From contig JBKBIT010000017.1 in assembly GCA_046297455.1 (NCBI GenBank), forward strand, positions 1-64,000: a stretch of 64,000 nt of DNA, in the 5' to 3' direction. Position numbers and translations under genes: made by a program. This document shows, in pieces, positions 54,935-64,000 of this stretch. This stretch comes from ZYF759 sp046297455 (GTDB taxonomy: Bacteria > Pseudomonadota > Alphaproteobacteria > Rhizobiales > Rhizobiaceae). Position 1 is the stretch's first letter. Each line of letters starts with the position of its first letter. The notes beneath the pieces were generated by a model that searched no databases, was not told the DNA's origin, and saw only the letters and a list, made by a program, of their open reading frames with translations.

Positions 54935-55927
54935 TTGAGCTGGACTACAATCGCCGCCGGACTACTCATGATTATGCTCGCTGCAGCCATGGCGGTCGGC
55001 CTTTATTTCGCCTGGGCGACACGGCGACTGGTCGCGGCTGCAGAGAAGCTCGTGCCGCCTGGCGGCAAGTTCGTCGATGTGGATGGCGCGCGTGTTCACT
55101 TTGTCGAGTCGGGTGAAGGGCTGCCCATCGTCTTGATCCACGGTCTCGGCGGTAGCCTGCACCATATGCGCAGGCCCTTGATGGAGGAGTTCGGAGAGGG
55201 CTATCGGCTTGTTGCCATGGACCGTCCCGGTTCCGGCTATTCGACAAGGCCCAACGGTGGAACGTCGGTAGAGGAACAGGCAAAGTTCATCCGACGGTTC
55301 ATCGAGGAGTTGGGCTTGGGTCGAGTGCTGCTCGTGGGCCATTCGCTTGGCGGAGCAATTGCGCTTCGAACCGCGCTCGACCATCCGGATCATGTCGCCG
55401 GCCTTGCGCTGATTGCGCCGCTTACGCATCATTTGGATGACATTCCGTCCGAATTCGGGCCCCTTGCCATCAGATCGCCGGCTCTGCGCTGGCTGGTGTC
55501 GCGGACCGTGGCAGCGCCACTGTCGGTGCGCAACGCCGAAAGAGTTCTTTCCTTCGTGTTTGGCCCTCAGCAGCCACCGGAGGATTTTGCCGTTGCGGGT
55601 GGGGCGATGGTTGGGCTGCGGCCAACCCACTTCGTTGCGACGTCCGAGGACCTTCTGGCTGTTCACGACGACAGGGTCGACATTGTTCCCCGCTACCGTC
55701 AGATCAGGGTGCCCGTGGGCATCATCTACGGCGATGCCGACCGGGTTCTGAATTGCGATGTCCATGGTCGCGGCATGGTCGGAAAGATCCAGGACCTTGA
55801 AATCGAGATCATTGAAGGGGTCGGCCACATGGTGCAGTTCGTGGAGACGCCGCGGACGATCTCGATCATTCGTCGGGTAGCAGAAAGGGCATTCCAACTT
55901 GATCGCCGGCGCCCGTCCATGGTCTAA
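54935..55927 (+). CDS. Membrane-anchored alpha/beta hydrolase
   Basis: About 330 residues: an N-terminal hydrophobic anchor (AAGLLMIMLAAAMAVGLYF), then an alpha/beta hydrolase with HGLGGSLHHMRRPL, the nucleophile elbow GHSLGGAIALRTA (serine), the acid region YGDADRVL and GVGHMVQF with the catalytic histidine. The TTG at 54935 has GGGAG eight bases upstream; an ATG at 54968 is the alternative. The substrate is unknown. It ends 11 bases before the tRNA-Leu. Confidence 0.85.
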   Translation: MSWTTIAAGLLMIMLAAAMAVGLYFAWATRRLVAAAEKLVPPGGKFVDVDGARVHFVESGEGLPIVLIHGLGGSLHHMRRPLMEEFGEGYRLVAMDRPGSGYSTRPNGGTSVEEQAKFIRRFIEELGLGRVLLVGHSLGGAIALRTALDHPDHVAGLALIAPLTHHLDDIPSEFGPLAIRSPALRWLVSRTVAAPLSVRNAERVLSFVFGPQQPPEDFAVAGGAMVGLRPTHFVATSEDLLAVHDDRVDIVPRYRQIRVPVGIIYGDADRVLNCDVHGRGMVGKIQDLEIEIIEGVGHMVQFVETPRTISIIRRVAERAFQLDRRRPSMV

Positions 55928-55938
55928 GCGCCGCGAAG

Positions 55939-56023
55939 GCGGACGTGGCGAAACTGGTAGACGCAAGGGACTTAAAATCCCTCGACTTCGGTCATGCGGG
56001 TTCGAGCCCCGCCGTCCGCACCA
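55939..56023 (+). tRNA. tRNA-Leu (anticodon TAA)
   Basis: An 85-base type II tRNA: acceptor GCGGACG/CGTCCGC, anticodon arm AGGGA-CTTAAAA-TCCCT giving TAA, a variable arm TCGACTTCGGTC-like, T-arm GCGGG/CCCGC and encoded CCA. Confidence 0.97.
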
Positions 56024-56030
56024 CCATCGC

Positions 56031-56486
56031 CTATAAGGGCAACCCCGCCGCGCGCTTGATCTCCTTCAGCACAAGATTGGTGCGCACGGTCGCAATGCCC
56101 GGCAGGCGGAACAGGAAACCCTCGAGCAGGTGATTATAGGCGTCGAGATCGGCGCACAGCACGCGCAAATGATAGTCGGCCTCGCCGGTGGTTGCGAAGC
56201 ATTCGATTACCTCCGGCCGTGCGCCCACCTCGCGAATGAAGGTCTCGACATGCGCCTCCTCGTGACGCGTCAGCGTCACATGCAGCACGGCGTGGAAGGC
56301 AAGCCCGGCAGCAGGCGGGTCGATCCGCGCCGCGTAGCCTTGGAGCACGCCCGCCTCCTCGAGCGCCCGCACGCGCCGCCAGCAGGCAGACGCCGACATG
56401 CTGACCCGCTCGGCCAGGTCCTGGTTGGAAATGCGCCCGTCCTCCTGCAGCACGCGCAGGATGCGGCGGTCCTGATCCTCGATCAT
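56031..56486 (-). CDS. Lrp/AsnC-family transcriptional regulator
   Basis: A 151-residue Lrp-type protein: N-terminal helix-turn-helix (ISNQDLAERVSMSASACWRRV) and C-terminal RAM/ACT-like ligand domain (TGEADYHLRVLCADLDAYNHLL). It is divergent from the indolepyruvate oxidoreductase gene, with about 150 bases between, and probably controls it in response to an amino acid. It begins eight bases after the tRNA-Leu 3' end on the opposite strand. Confidence 0.93.
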   Translation of the reverse strand: MIEDQDRRILRVLQEDGRISNQDLAERVSMSASACWRRVRALEEAGVLQGYAARIDPPAAGLAFHAVLHVTLTRHEEAHVETFIREVGARPEVIECFATTGEADYHLRVLCADLDAYNHLLEGFLFRLPGIATVRTNLVLKEIKRAAGLPL

Positions 56487-56634
56487 TCTGGAGCCTCTGA
56501 ATTTGCGGCAGGATTATGCGCAGGTTACGCGAAATTTGGAAGGACTTACCGGAAAACGGCTGTTCACAGGCGATTGTGACAGGATTTTCCGCCTTCTCTG
56601 CGTTAGACTTGCTGCCGCATCAGGGAGGCCTGCC

Positions 56635-59600
56635 ATGACCCGCCACGAGCCCATTCGCGATTTCGCCCGCTACCGGCTGGAGGATCGCTATGACCGCGCC
56701 TCGGGCCGCGTCTTCATGACCGGCACCCAGGCGCTGGTGCGCATCCTTCTCGACCAGGCGCGCCGCGATCGCGCTGCCGGCCTCGATACGGCGGGCTTCG
56801 TGTCGGGCTATCGCGGCTCGCCGCTCGGCGGCGTCGATCTGGAACTCTGGCGCGCCAGGAAGCTGATCGAGGAAAACCGCATCGAGTTCCTGCCGGCCGT
56901 CAACGAGGATCTGGCGGCCACCGCCGTGCTCGGCAGCCAGCAGGTCGAGACCAACCCCGATCGCACGGCCCAGGGCGTCTTTTCCATGTGGTACGGCAAG
57001 GGTCCAGGCGTCGACCGCGCGGGCGATGCGTTGAAGCATGGCAACGCCTACGGTTCGTCGCCGCATGGCGGCGTGCTGGTGGTGGCGGGCGACGACCATG
57101 GCTGCGTCTCGTCCTCCATGCCACACCAGTCGGACGTCGCCTTCATGGCCTGGTTCATGCCCACCCTGAACCCCGCGAGCGTGGCCGAATATCTGGAGTT
57201 CGGCGAATATGGCTACGCGCTGTCACGCTTCTCGGGCATGTGGGTCGGCTTCAAGGCGGTGTCGGAAACGGTCGAATCGGCCGCTTCCGTCGAGCTTCGC
57301 CCTGACCGCGTCTTTGCTGCGCCGGACTATACTCCGCCGCCAGGCGGTCTGCATTACCGCTGGCCCGACCTGCCCGGACCGCAGATCGAGGGGCGGATGG
57401 AGGACAAGAAGCACGCCGTCTTCGCCTTCGCCGAGGCCAACCCGATCGACCGCCACATCTACAACGTCGAGGACGCTCCGTTCGGCATCGTGACGACCGG
57501 CAAGGGCCATCTCGACCTCATGGAGGCATTGAGGCTGCTCGGCATCGGCGAGGCGGAATGCCGCCAGCTCGGCATCGACATCTACAAGGTCGGCATGGTG
57601 TGGCCGCTGGCGCGCCGTGATGCGCTGAGCTTCGTGCGCGGCAAGCGCGAGGTGCTGGTCATCGAGGAAAAGCGCGGCATCATCGAAAGCCAGTTCAAGG
57701 AATATTTCTACGACTGGCCGGGCGACAAGCCCGAGCGCATGGTGGGCAAGCGCGACGAGAACGGCGAGCGGCTGGTGCCCTGGACCGGCGAACTCTCGCC
57801 GCGCCAGCTCGTGCCGATCGTCGCCAGGCGCCTCGCCGGCATCTTTCCGGGGCTGGGCTTCCTAGCACGGGCCGAGGCGCTGGCAGCGGAAAAGCCGGTC
57901 GCCATCCAGGTGCCGGGCGCGACCCGCACGCCCTATTTCTGCTCCGGCTGCCCGCACAACACCTCGACCCGCGTGCCGGAAGGCTCGAAGGCGCTTGCCG
58001 GCATCGGCTGCCACTTCATGGCAAGCTGGATGGACCGCGAAACGACCTCGCTGATCCAGATGGGCGGGGAAGGGGTCAACTGGGCTGCCTCCTCGCGATT
58101 TACAGGCAAGGGCCATGTCTTCCAGAATCTCGGCGAGGGCACCTGGTACCATTCCGGCTCGATGGCCATCCGCCAGGCGATCGCCGCGAATGCCAACATC
58201 ACCTACAAGATCCTCTACAACGACGCCGTCGCCATGACCGGCGGCCAGCCGGTCGACGGGCCGGTGAGCGTCCATGCCATCGCCCATATCTGCCGCGCGG
58301 AGGGGGTAGAGCGCATCGCGCTCGTCTCCGATCAGCCGGAGAAATTCTCGGCCCCGGAATTGCCGGCCGGCACCACCATTCACCACCGCCGCGAGATGGA
58401 CGCGCTGCAGCGCGAGCTGCGCGAGGTGCCTGGCGTGAGCGTGCTGATCTATGAGCAGGCCTGCGCGACGGAAAAGCGCAGGCGGCGCAAGCGCGGCACG
58501 ATGGAGGATCCGAAGCGCTTCGTCGTCATCAACGAGCTCGTCTGCGAAGGCTGCGGCGACTGTTCGGTCGCCTCCAACTGCCTTTCCGTGGAGCCGATCG
58601 AGACTGAGTTCGGCACCAAGCGCCGCATCAACCAGTCGACCTGCAACAAGGATTTCTCGTGCCTCGATGGCTTCTGCCCGAGCTTCGTCACGGTGGAAGG
58701 AACGGCGCGCAGGAAGAAGACGGGCGTGGAATTCGATCTGGCCGCGCTCGCCGCCGATCTCGCCGAGCCGGATAGGCCAGCTGTGAGCGGCAGCTACGAC
58801 CTCCTCATCACCGGCGTCGGCGGCACGGGCGTCATCACCGTCGGGCAGCTGGTTACCATGGCCGCTCACCTGGAGGCCAAGGGCGCCTCGGTCCTCGACT
58901 TCACCGGCTTTGCCCAGAAATTCGGGCCGGTGCTTTCCTATGTGCGCCTTGCCCCCACGCCGGAGAGCATCAATCAGGTTCGCATCGATCGCGGCGCGGC
59001 CGACGCTCTGATCGGGTGCGACATCGTCGTCTCGTCCTCGCCCAAGGCCTCCGTCGCCTATCGGCCGGGCATGAAGGCGGTGGTCAATCTCGCCGAGATG
59101 CCGACGGGCGACATCGTGCGCATCCGCGACGCGAGCCTCAGGACCGCCGACCGGATGGCCGAGATCGAGAAGGTCACGGGTACGGAAAACGTCTCGGCCT
59201 TCGACGCCAACAGCCTGTCCGAAAGGCTGATGGGCGATGCGGTCTTTGCCAATGTCATGATGCTGGGCTTTGCCTGGCAGAAGGGGCTTGTGCCCATAGG
59301 GCTCGAGGCGCTGCGCCAGGCAATCGAGTTGAATGGCGTTGCCATCGAGGCCAACCACCGCGCCTTCCTGATCGGTCGCGTGGCTGCAGCCAAACCGGAT
59401 GACCTGCGCGCCATGCTCGAGCCGGAAGGCCGGAACGCGCAGACTCTCGACGAGATCGTAATCCGGCGCGAAGCCTTCCTGACCGACTACCAGGATGAAG
59501 CCTGGGCGGCGCGCTATCGCCGCACCGTCGACCGCATGCGTGAGTCCGAGGCCTCCATCGGCTCGGAAAAGGTCACCGAGGCTGTTGCCCGCTCGCTCTT

Positions 59601-60066
59601 CAAGCTGATGGCCTACAAGGACGAGTACGAGGTGGCGCGGCTCCACACCCAGACCGGCTTCGAAAGGCGGCTTCATGACGAGTTCGAGGACGGCTTCCGC
59701 ATCGTCCACCATCTCGCTCCGCCGATGCTGAATACCGGGACGGATGCACGTGGCCGCCCGCTGAAGCGCGCCTTCGGCCCGTGGATCCGCGCGCCTTTCG
59801 GGCTTCTGGCCCGCATGAAGCGGCTTCGCGGCACCGCCTTCGATCCCTTTGGTTACACCGCCGAACGCCGCATGGAGCGCGACCTGATCGCCTGGTACGA
59901 GGGCGTGGTCGAGACCTGTTTGAAAAAGCTGACGCCGGAAAACGCCGAGGCGATCGCCGCAATTTGCGCTGCCCCCATGCAGATCCGTGGTTACGGCCCG
60001 GTCAAGGAAGAGGCGGCCGCGCGGGTGCGCGCCGAGATGGAGGCTGCCATCGCGAAACTCGGCTGA
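56635..60066 (+). CDS. Indolepyruvate ferredoxin oxidoreductase (fused IorA-IorB)
   Basis: An 1143-residue fused 2-oxoacid oxidoreductase. Order: pyrimidine-binding domain (FVSGYRGSPLGGVD), ThDP domain (CSGCPHNTSTRVPEGSKALAG, GGEGVNWAASS), 4Fe-4S cysteines (C637 in CEGCGDC, then CNKDFSCLDGFCPSF) and the gamma domain (ITGVGGTGVITVGQLV) with the C-terminal DUF6537-like extension. It oxidises aryl pyruvates from aromatic amino acids to acyl-CoA. The ATG at 56635 has AGGGAGG upstream. The adjacent Lrp gene is its likely regulator. Confidence 0.93.
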   Translation: MTRHEPIRDFARYRLEDRYDRASGRVFMTGTQALVRILLDQARRDRAAGLDTAGFVSGYRGSPLGGVDLELWRARKLIEENRIEFLPAVNEDLAATAVLGSQQVETNPDRTAQGVFSMWYGKGPGVDRAGDALKHGNAYGSSPHGGVLVVAGDDHGCVSSSMPHQSDVAFMAWFMPTLNPASVAEYLEFGEYGYALSRFSGMWVGFKAVSETVESAASVELRPDRVFAAPDYTPPPGGLHYRWPDLPGPQIEGRMEDKKHAVFAFAEANPIDRHIYNVEDAPFGIVTTGKGHLDLMEALRLLGIGEAECRQLGIDIYKVGMVWPLARRDALSFVRGKREVLVIEEKRGIIESQFKEYFYDWPGDKPERMVGKRDENGERLVPWTGELSPRQLVPIVARRLAGIFPGLGFLARAEALAAEKPVAIQVPGATRTPYFCSGCPHNTSTRVPEGSKALAGIGCHFMASWMDRETTSLIQMGGEGVNWAASSRFTGKGHVFQNLGEGTWYHSGSMAIRQAIAANANITYKILYNDAVAMTGGQPVDGPVSVHAIAHICRAEGVERIALVSDQPEKFSAPELPAGTTIHHRREMDALQRELREVPGVSVLIYEQACATEKRRRRKRGTMEDPKRFVVINELVCEGCGDCSVASNCLSVEPIETEFGTKRRINQSTCNKDFSCLDGFCPSFVTVEGTARRKKTGVEFDLAALAADLAEPDRPAVSGSYDLLITGVGGTGVITVGQLVTMAAHLEAKGASVLDFTGFAQKFGPVLSYVRLAPTPESINQVRIDRGAADALIGCDIVVSSSPKASVAYRPGMKAVVNLAEMPTGDIVRIRDASLRTADRMAEIEKVTGTENVSAFDANSLSERLMGDAVFANVMMLGFAWQKGLVPIGLEALRQAIELNGVAIEANHRAFLIGRVAAAKPDDLRAMLEPEGRNAQTLDEIVIRREAFLTDYQDEAWAARYRRTVDRMRESEASIGSEKVTEAVARSLFKLMAYKDEYEVARLHTQTGFERRLHDEFEDGFRIVHHLAPPMLNTGTDARGRPLKRAFGPWIRAPFGLLARMKRLRGTAFDPFGYTAERRMERDLIAWYEGVVETCLKKLTPENAEAIAAICAAPMQIRGYGPVKEEAAARVRAEMEAAIAKLG

Positions 60067-60167
60067 CCCAAGCAAGACCTCGTCTTTACGTCGCCGGTCA
60101 AAGCAGCTAGATGCAGCGCCGTAAAGCACCACCCGCGTTCGTAGGCGGGACTGGATAGGAGAAGGTC

Positions 60168-62150
60168 ATGTCACAGGTTTCCCTTACATTTCCCGATGGT
60201 TCCGTGCGCGAGCACGATGCCGCAACGACCGGCGCCGAACTCGCCGCCTCGATCTCTAAATCGCTCGCCAAGAAGGCCGTCGCCTATGCGCTCGACGGCA
60301 CGGTGCGCGATCTTTCCGACCCGCTCGGCAGTTCCGGCAGGATCGAGATCGTCACCCGCGACGACCCGCGCGCGCTCGAACTCATCCGCCACGACGCCGC
60401 CCATGTGATGGCCGAGGCCGTGCAGGAACTGTGGCCGGGCACCCAGGTTACGATCGGCCCGGTGATCGAGAACGGCTTCTATTACGACTTCGCGCGCGAC
60501 AAGCCGTTCACGCCTGAGGACCTTCCGGTCATCGAGAAGAAGATGCGCGAGATCATCGCCCGCAACGCGCCCTTCACCAAGGAAGTCTGGTCGCGGGAGG
60601 AGGCTCGCAAGGTCTTCGAAGACAAGGGCGAGGCCTACAAGGTTGAGCTCATCGAGGCCATTCCGGAAGATCAGGACCTCAAGATCTACCGCCAGGGCGA
60701 GTGGTTCGACCTCTGTCGCGGGCCGCACATGGCCTCGACCGGCCAGATCGGCAACGCTTTCAAGCTGATGCGGGTAGCCGGCGCCTATTGGCGCGGCGAT
60801 TCCAACAACCCGATGCTGACGCGAATCTACGGCACGGCCTGGGTCGACCAGGCTCAGCTCGACCAGTATATCCACATGCTGGAAGAAGCCGAAAAACGCG
60901 ACCACCGCCGGCTTGGACGCGAGATGGATCTGTTTCATTTCCAGGAAGAGGGTCCTGGCGTGGTCTTCTGGCACGCCAAGGGCTGGCGCATGTTCCAGAC
61001 GCTGACCTCGTACATGCGGCGGCGCCTCGACGGCGACTATGAGGAAGTCAACGCGCCGCAGGTGCTCGATCACGGCCTGTGGGAGACCTCCGGCCACTGG
61101 GGCTGGTACAAGGAGAACATGTTCGCCGTCCAATCGGCCGGCGAGGAAGCCGACGACAAGCGTATCTTCGCGCTCAAGCCGATGAACTGCCCTGGCCACG
61201 TCCAGCTGTTCAAGCATGGACTGAAATCCTACCGCGAACTGCCTGTAAGACTGGCAGAATTCGGTCTGGTCCATCGCTACGAGCCGTCCGGCGCGTTGCA
61301 TGGCCTGATGCGGGTCCGCGGCTTCACCCAAGATGACGCCCACGTCTTCTGCACTGACGAACAGCTTGAGGCCGAATGCCTCAAGATCAACGATCTGATC
61401 CTGTCGGTCTACGAAGATTTCGGCTTCCAGGAGATCGTGGTCAAGCTCTCTACCCGACCCGAGAAGCGTGTTGGGTCGGACGAGTTGTGGGACCGTGCCG
61501 AGGCCGTCATGATGGACGTGCTCAGGAAGATCGAGGCCCAGTCGGATGGCCGTATCAAGATCGATGTCCTGCCGGGCGAGGGCGCATTCTACGGGCCGAA
61601 ATTCGAATACACGCTGCGCGACGCGATTGGCCGCGAATGGCAGTGCGGCACCACGCAGGTGGATTTCAACCTACCTGAACGTTTCGGCGCCTTCTACATC
61701 GACAAGGATTCCGAAAAGCGCCAGCCGGTGATGATCCATCGCGCCATCTGCGGCTCGATGGAACGCTTTCTCGGCATCCTGATCGAGAATTTCTCGGGCC
61801 ACTTCCCGCTCTGGTTCGCGCCGCTGCAGGTGGTGGTCGCCACCATCACCGAGGAAGCGGACGACTATGCGAAGAAGGTCGCCGCCAGGCTCCGCCGCGC
61901 CGGCCTTCAGGTCGAGACGGATCTGCGCAACGAGAAGATCAACTACAAGGTCCGCGAGCACTCGCTGACCAAGGTGCCGGTGATCCTCGTTTGTGGCCGC
62001 CGCGAGGCGGAGGAGGGCACGGTCAATATCCGCCGTCTCGGATCGCGCGACCAGACCTCCATGACGCTGGACGCAGCGGTCGCTGCGCTGGTCGATGAGG
62101 TAACGCCACCCGACATCCGTCGCCGCGACATGGCGGAATCTGCGGAATAG
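60168..62150 (+). CDS. thrS: Threonyl-tRNA synthetase
   Basis: A 660-residue ThrRS: TGS domain (residues 1-60), editing domain (HDAAHVMAEAVQELWPG), class II catalytic core with MNCPGHVQLFKHG and RVRGFTQDDAHVFC holding the zinc ligands, and an anticodon-binding domain at the C-terminus (ATITEEADDYAKKVAARL). GGAGAAGG precedes the ATG. Length is normal. Confidence 0.97.
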   Translation: MSQVSLTFPDGSVREHDAATTGAELAASISKSLAKKAVAYALDGTVRDLSDPLGSSGRIEIVTRDDPRALELIRHDAAHVMAEAVQELWPGTQVTIGPVIENGFYYDFARDKPFTPEDLPVIEKKMREIIARNAPFTKEVWSREEARKVFEDKGEAYKVELIEAIPEDQDLKIYRQGEWFDLCRGPHMASTGQIGNAFKLMRVAGAYWRGDSNNPMLTRIYGTAWVDQAQLDQYIHMLEEAEKRDHRRLGREMDLFHFQEEGPGVVFWHAKGWRMFQTLTSYMRRRLDGDYEEVNAPQVLDHGLWETSGHWGWYKENMFAVQSAGEEADDKRIFALKPMNCPGHVQLFKHGLKSYRELPVRLAEFGLVHRYEPSGALHGLMRVRGFTQDDAHVFCTDEQLEAECLKINDLILSVYEDFGFQEIVVKLSTRPEKRVGSDELWDRAEAVMMDVLRKIEAQSDGRIKIDVLPGEGAFYGPKFEYTLRDAIGREWQCGTTQVDFNLPERFGAFYIDKDSEKRQPVMIHRAICGSMERFLGILIENFSGHFPLWFAPLQVVVATITEEADDYAKKVAARLRRAGLQVETDLRNEKINYKVREHSLTKVPVILVCGRREAEEGTVNIRRLGSRDQTSMTLDAAVAALVDEVTPPDIRRRDMAESAE

Positions 62151-62154
62151 CGTC

Positions 62155-62182
62155 GAAGCTGGCGGTATGCGCCGCCAGCTTC
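62155..62182 (+). terminator. Hairpin after thrS
   Basis: A perfect 11-base stem, GAAGCTGGCGG (62155-62165) with CCGCCAGCTTC (62172-62182), begins five bases after the thrS stop. The tail ATCTGCC lacks a T-run, so it may be a weak terminator or an RNA-stabilising structure. Confidence 0.6.
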
Positions 62183-62206
62183 ATCTGCCTGTCATGCGAT
62201 TCGGGC

Positions 62207-63145
62207 ATGTGTGCCAACATGCTCGCAGCACTGAAATCCGTACCGAAGCCGAAGCGGCGGTTCCCTGAACTGTCCTACGCCAATGACAGCCATCCGTCGG
62301 CTGCCCGTGCCTTCATCAGGCTGGTGGAAACGCTTGCAGGTCGCGACCGCTTCGCGGATCTCTATGACCAGTGGCGTCGTGAAGTGGTCCCGACAGGTGA
62401 CCGAGTCTTTGGACGCATGCTCGACCTCATAGACCTCAAGGTTTGCCGCACCGGCATTACGCTCGAACCCGCTTCGGACGAGCCGCTCGTCATTGTCGCC
62501 AACCATCCTTTCGGCATCGGCGATGGTATTGCCATCCTCTCACTCGCGGAATCGCTCGGACGACCATTCGAGGTGATGATCCACTCCGATCTCTTGCGCG
62601 TCAGCGAGATGACGGGCTACGCCCTCCCGGTGGACTTCTCCGAGACTCGGGAAGCCCTGAAGCGCAACATGGCGGTGCGCCGTGAGGCGCTCAGGCTCCT
62701 GCGCGAGGGTGTGACGATAGTTGTCTTTCCAGCAGGTGGCGTCGCGACGGCATCACGCGGCTTCGGCCAGGCCGAGGATCTGCCCTGGAAGCTGTTTCCG
62801 GCGCGTCTGATCCAGGAGGGAAGGGCGTCGGTTCTGCCCGTCCATTTCGCCGGCGAGAATGGCGCGCTCCTCCATCTCGCCAGCAGGCTGTCGCCGACCA
62901 TGCGCACCTCGCTCCTTATCCATGAATTCGCAAAACTCTCCGGAAAGACCATCGACATGCACATCGGACGCATCATGGGGCCGGACGAACTGGCTGCCTT
63001 CCGCGATCGCAACGAACTCATTGGTCACCTCCGCAAGGCGGTGTTCGCACTGGATACCGGTGAGCGTCTCACCGCGCCAAGGCGTTGGCTGCCGCCGCGC
63101 TGGCCGCTGCCCGAGAGGCACTCACGCAATCAAACGCGTGCATGA
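62207..63145 (+). CDS. Lysophospholipid acyltransferase family protein (hemolysin-like subgroup)
   Basis: A 312-residue protein with the acyltransferase motif NHPFGIGDG (His and Asp as catalytic pair) and the acyl-acceptor block VVFPAGGVATASRGFG, as in PlsC/OlsA relatives. It would acylate a glycerol- or ornithine-type lipid at the inner membrane. Start at 62207 or 62219. No partner gene is adjacent. Specificity is unknown. Confidence 0.83.
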   Translation: MCANMLAALKSVPKPKRRFPELSYANDSHPSAARAFIRLVETLAGRDRFADLYDQWRREVVPTGDRVFGRMLDLIDLKVCRTGITLEPASDEPLVIVANHPFGIGDGIAILSLAESLGRPFEVMIHSDLLRVSEMTGYALPVDFSETREALKRNMAVRREALRLLREGVTIVVFPAGGVATASRGFGQAEDLPWKLFPARLIQEGRASVLPVHFAGENGALLHLASRLSPTMRTSLLIHEFAKLSGKTIDMHIGRIMGPDELAAFRDRNELIGHLRKAVFALDTGERLTAPRRWLPPRWPLPERHSRNQTRA

Positions 63146-63172
63146 AGCTGATCGTCAGCAACTCCGCCGGGT

Positions 63173-63733
63173 TTAGAGTTCGATCTCGCCCTGATTGACG
63201 CCCCAGGTGCCAAGTGGCTGTCCGTTGGACGTGCGGACCAGGGAATCATAAACCGCCATGCTCTGGGCGACTTCGGCATCCGACGTGCAGGTCCTGAAGA
63301 TCCCGGCTGCGAATGCGGTACACCCAACCCGTTCTCCTGGCAGGGTGCCTGTGGCCCAGTCCTTCACCAGACCGTCCGGACCAACCCTGAAATAAGCGAG
63401 GCGATAGCGGTTCTGGACGCTGCGCCGCTGCATGAAAAGGCCCGCATCCACCGATGACTCCGAGGATTGGATACTCGCCGCGTGCCGATAGACCCGGTCA
63501 CCATTGTCCAACCGATAGCCTCCCACGATCGGACCGTAGGCAGTGCTACCGGTTGTGAGGCTCTCAAAGGTCATCGGGTTAAGGCTGGCGACTTCCTGAT
63601 ACGGCTTGCCCATCGCATAGCGCATGTAGTTGCGATCGCCGGCTTCCTGCAACTGTTCGACAGTCGACGAACAGGAAGCTACAAAAATAAGGCCAACAGC
63701 CATCGCTGCTGCCGCGAAGATCCGCTTCTTCAT
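63173..63733 (-). CDS. Hypothetical lipoprotein
   Basis: A 186-residue protein with a lipoprotein signal (MKKRIFAAAAMAVGLIFVASC) and a mature part containing YMRYAMGKPYQEVASL, NGDRVYRHA and two cysteines (VGCTAF and RTCTSD) that could form a disulphide. I do not recognise the family. It is probably outer-membrane or inner-membrane anchored. Convergent with the acyltransferase gene. Confidence 0.8.
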   Translation of the reverse strand: MKKRIFAAAAMAVGLIFVASCSSTVEQLQEAGDRNYMRYAMGKPYQEVASLNPMTFESLTTGSTAYGPIVGGYRLDNGDRVYRHAASIQSSESSVDAGLFMQRRSVQNRYRLAYFRVGPDGLVKDWATGTLPGERVGCTAFAAGIFRTCTSDAEVAQSMAVYDSLVRTSNGQPLGTWGVNQGEIEL

Positions 63734-63796
63734 GGCAGTATCCCCCTGTGCACCGCAACTCTAAGGCGCAACTGCCGTAGGGTAAAGTAATTAGCG

Positions 63797-64000
63797 CTAT
63801 TCTGCTGCGGCGGCCGCGCGCTGCAACCCCAGCCAATGCCGGCAATCGGCAAGCGCGCGAGCGGTTACCGCCTTCTTCTTGGCAACTGCCTTGTCCTTGC
63901 CGCGGAACCGGCCTTCCCATCCTTCAGGCTTCAGCTTCGCGCCGGGCTCAAGCGGCGGGAACAGGCCGAAATTGATGTTCATCGGCTGGAAGGAGCGCTT
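63797..64000 (-). CDS. trmFO: Methylenetetrahydrofolate-tRNA (uracil-5-)-methyltransferase, C-terminal fragment
   Basis: The frame is open to the right edge and reads KRSFQPMNINFGLFPPL, the conserved C-terminal part of TrmFO, the folate-dependent enzyme that makes ribothymidine 54 in tRNA. The visible tail (RGKDKAVAKKKAVTARALADC) is basic. Only the last 67 codons are in the window; the rest lies to the right. Confidence 0.85.
   Translation of the reverse strand, partial: KRSFQPMNINFGLFPPLEPGAKLKPEGWEGRFRGKDKAVAKKKAVTARALADCRHWLGLQRAAAAAE

Noticed and set aside
57862..60132. 756-codon minus-strand frame
   Set aside because: It is antisense to the indolepyruvate oxidoreductase, whose ThDP and Fe-S motifs are unmistakable.

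Overview
The window looks like a chromosomal segment of an alphaproteobacterium of the order Hyphomicrobiales (Rhizobiales), probably near Mesorhizobium or another Phyllobacteriaceae genus. This is an inference from high GC content, the recA-alaS-icd neighbourhood, a eukaryote-type NADP isocitrate dehydrogenase, a fused indolepyruvate oxidoreductase beside an Lrp regulator, class I PhaC and rhizobial-type ABC transporters. I see no IS element, prophage, CRISPR array or rRNA.

Left part (1-25.6 kb): a dense catabolic locus between a tRNA-Gly and a tRNA-Val/tRNA-Glu pair. A SorC-family regulator overlaps a class II aldolase/short-chain dehydrogenase fusion. A CUT2-type sugar ABC transporter (ATPase, permease, binding protein) is divergent from an operon of MtnK-like kinase, MtnA-like isomerase, two transketolase halves and a RuBisCO-like protein (RLP). 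Converging on this is a minus-strand operon: BMP-type nucleoside transporter, MtaD-like deaminase, purine nucleoside phosphorylase and an SDR. A cupin is divergent from that operon, and a second complete BMP-type transporter follows. The parts fit one pathway. Modified nucleosides are imported, deaminated and phosphorolysed, while a free 5-substituted (or deoxy) pentose is imported and phosphorylated on C1. Both give a 5-X-ribose-1-phosphate, which is isomerised to 5-X-ribulose-1-phosphate. That is either cleaved by the aldolase or rearranged by the RLP to a 1-X-xylulose-5-phosphate that the transketolase could use. A TTGAC-NNWTGW-like motif recurs in the three control regions. The binding protein of the first BMP transporter carries an in-frame amber codon.

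Middle part (26-41.5 kb): a DUF882/M15 lipoprotein, PHA synthase, a small lipoprotein, an AlaC-like aminotransferase with homoserine dehydrogenase, a membrane-anchored nuclease, a PQQ-dependent sugar dehydrogenase-like protein, recA with an SOS-type promoter, alaS, and a minus-strand icd-GST-phosphatase group.

Right part (41.5-64 kb): an exported TPR-CHAT protein of 1036 residues, an epoxide-hydrolase-like enzyme, a TrmJ-type methyltransferase with glutamate racemase, a membrane diguanylate cyclase, rpsD, a PiT phosphate transporter, a Nudix hydrolase, gpt, a universal stress protein, a CinA-type domain protein, an alpha/beta hydrolase, tRNA-Leu, Lrp, indolepyruvate oxidoreductase, thrS, an acyltransferase, a lipoprotein, and the C-terminal end of trmFO running off the window.
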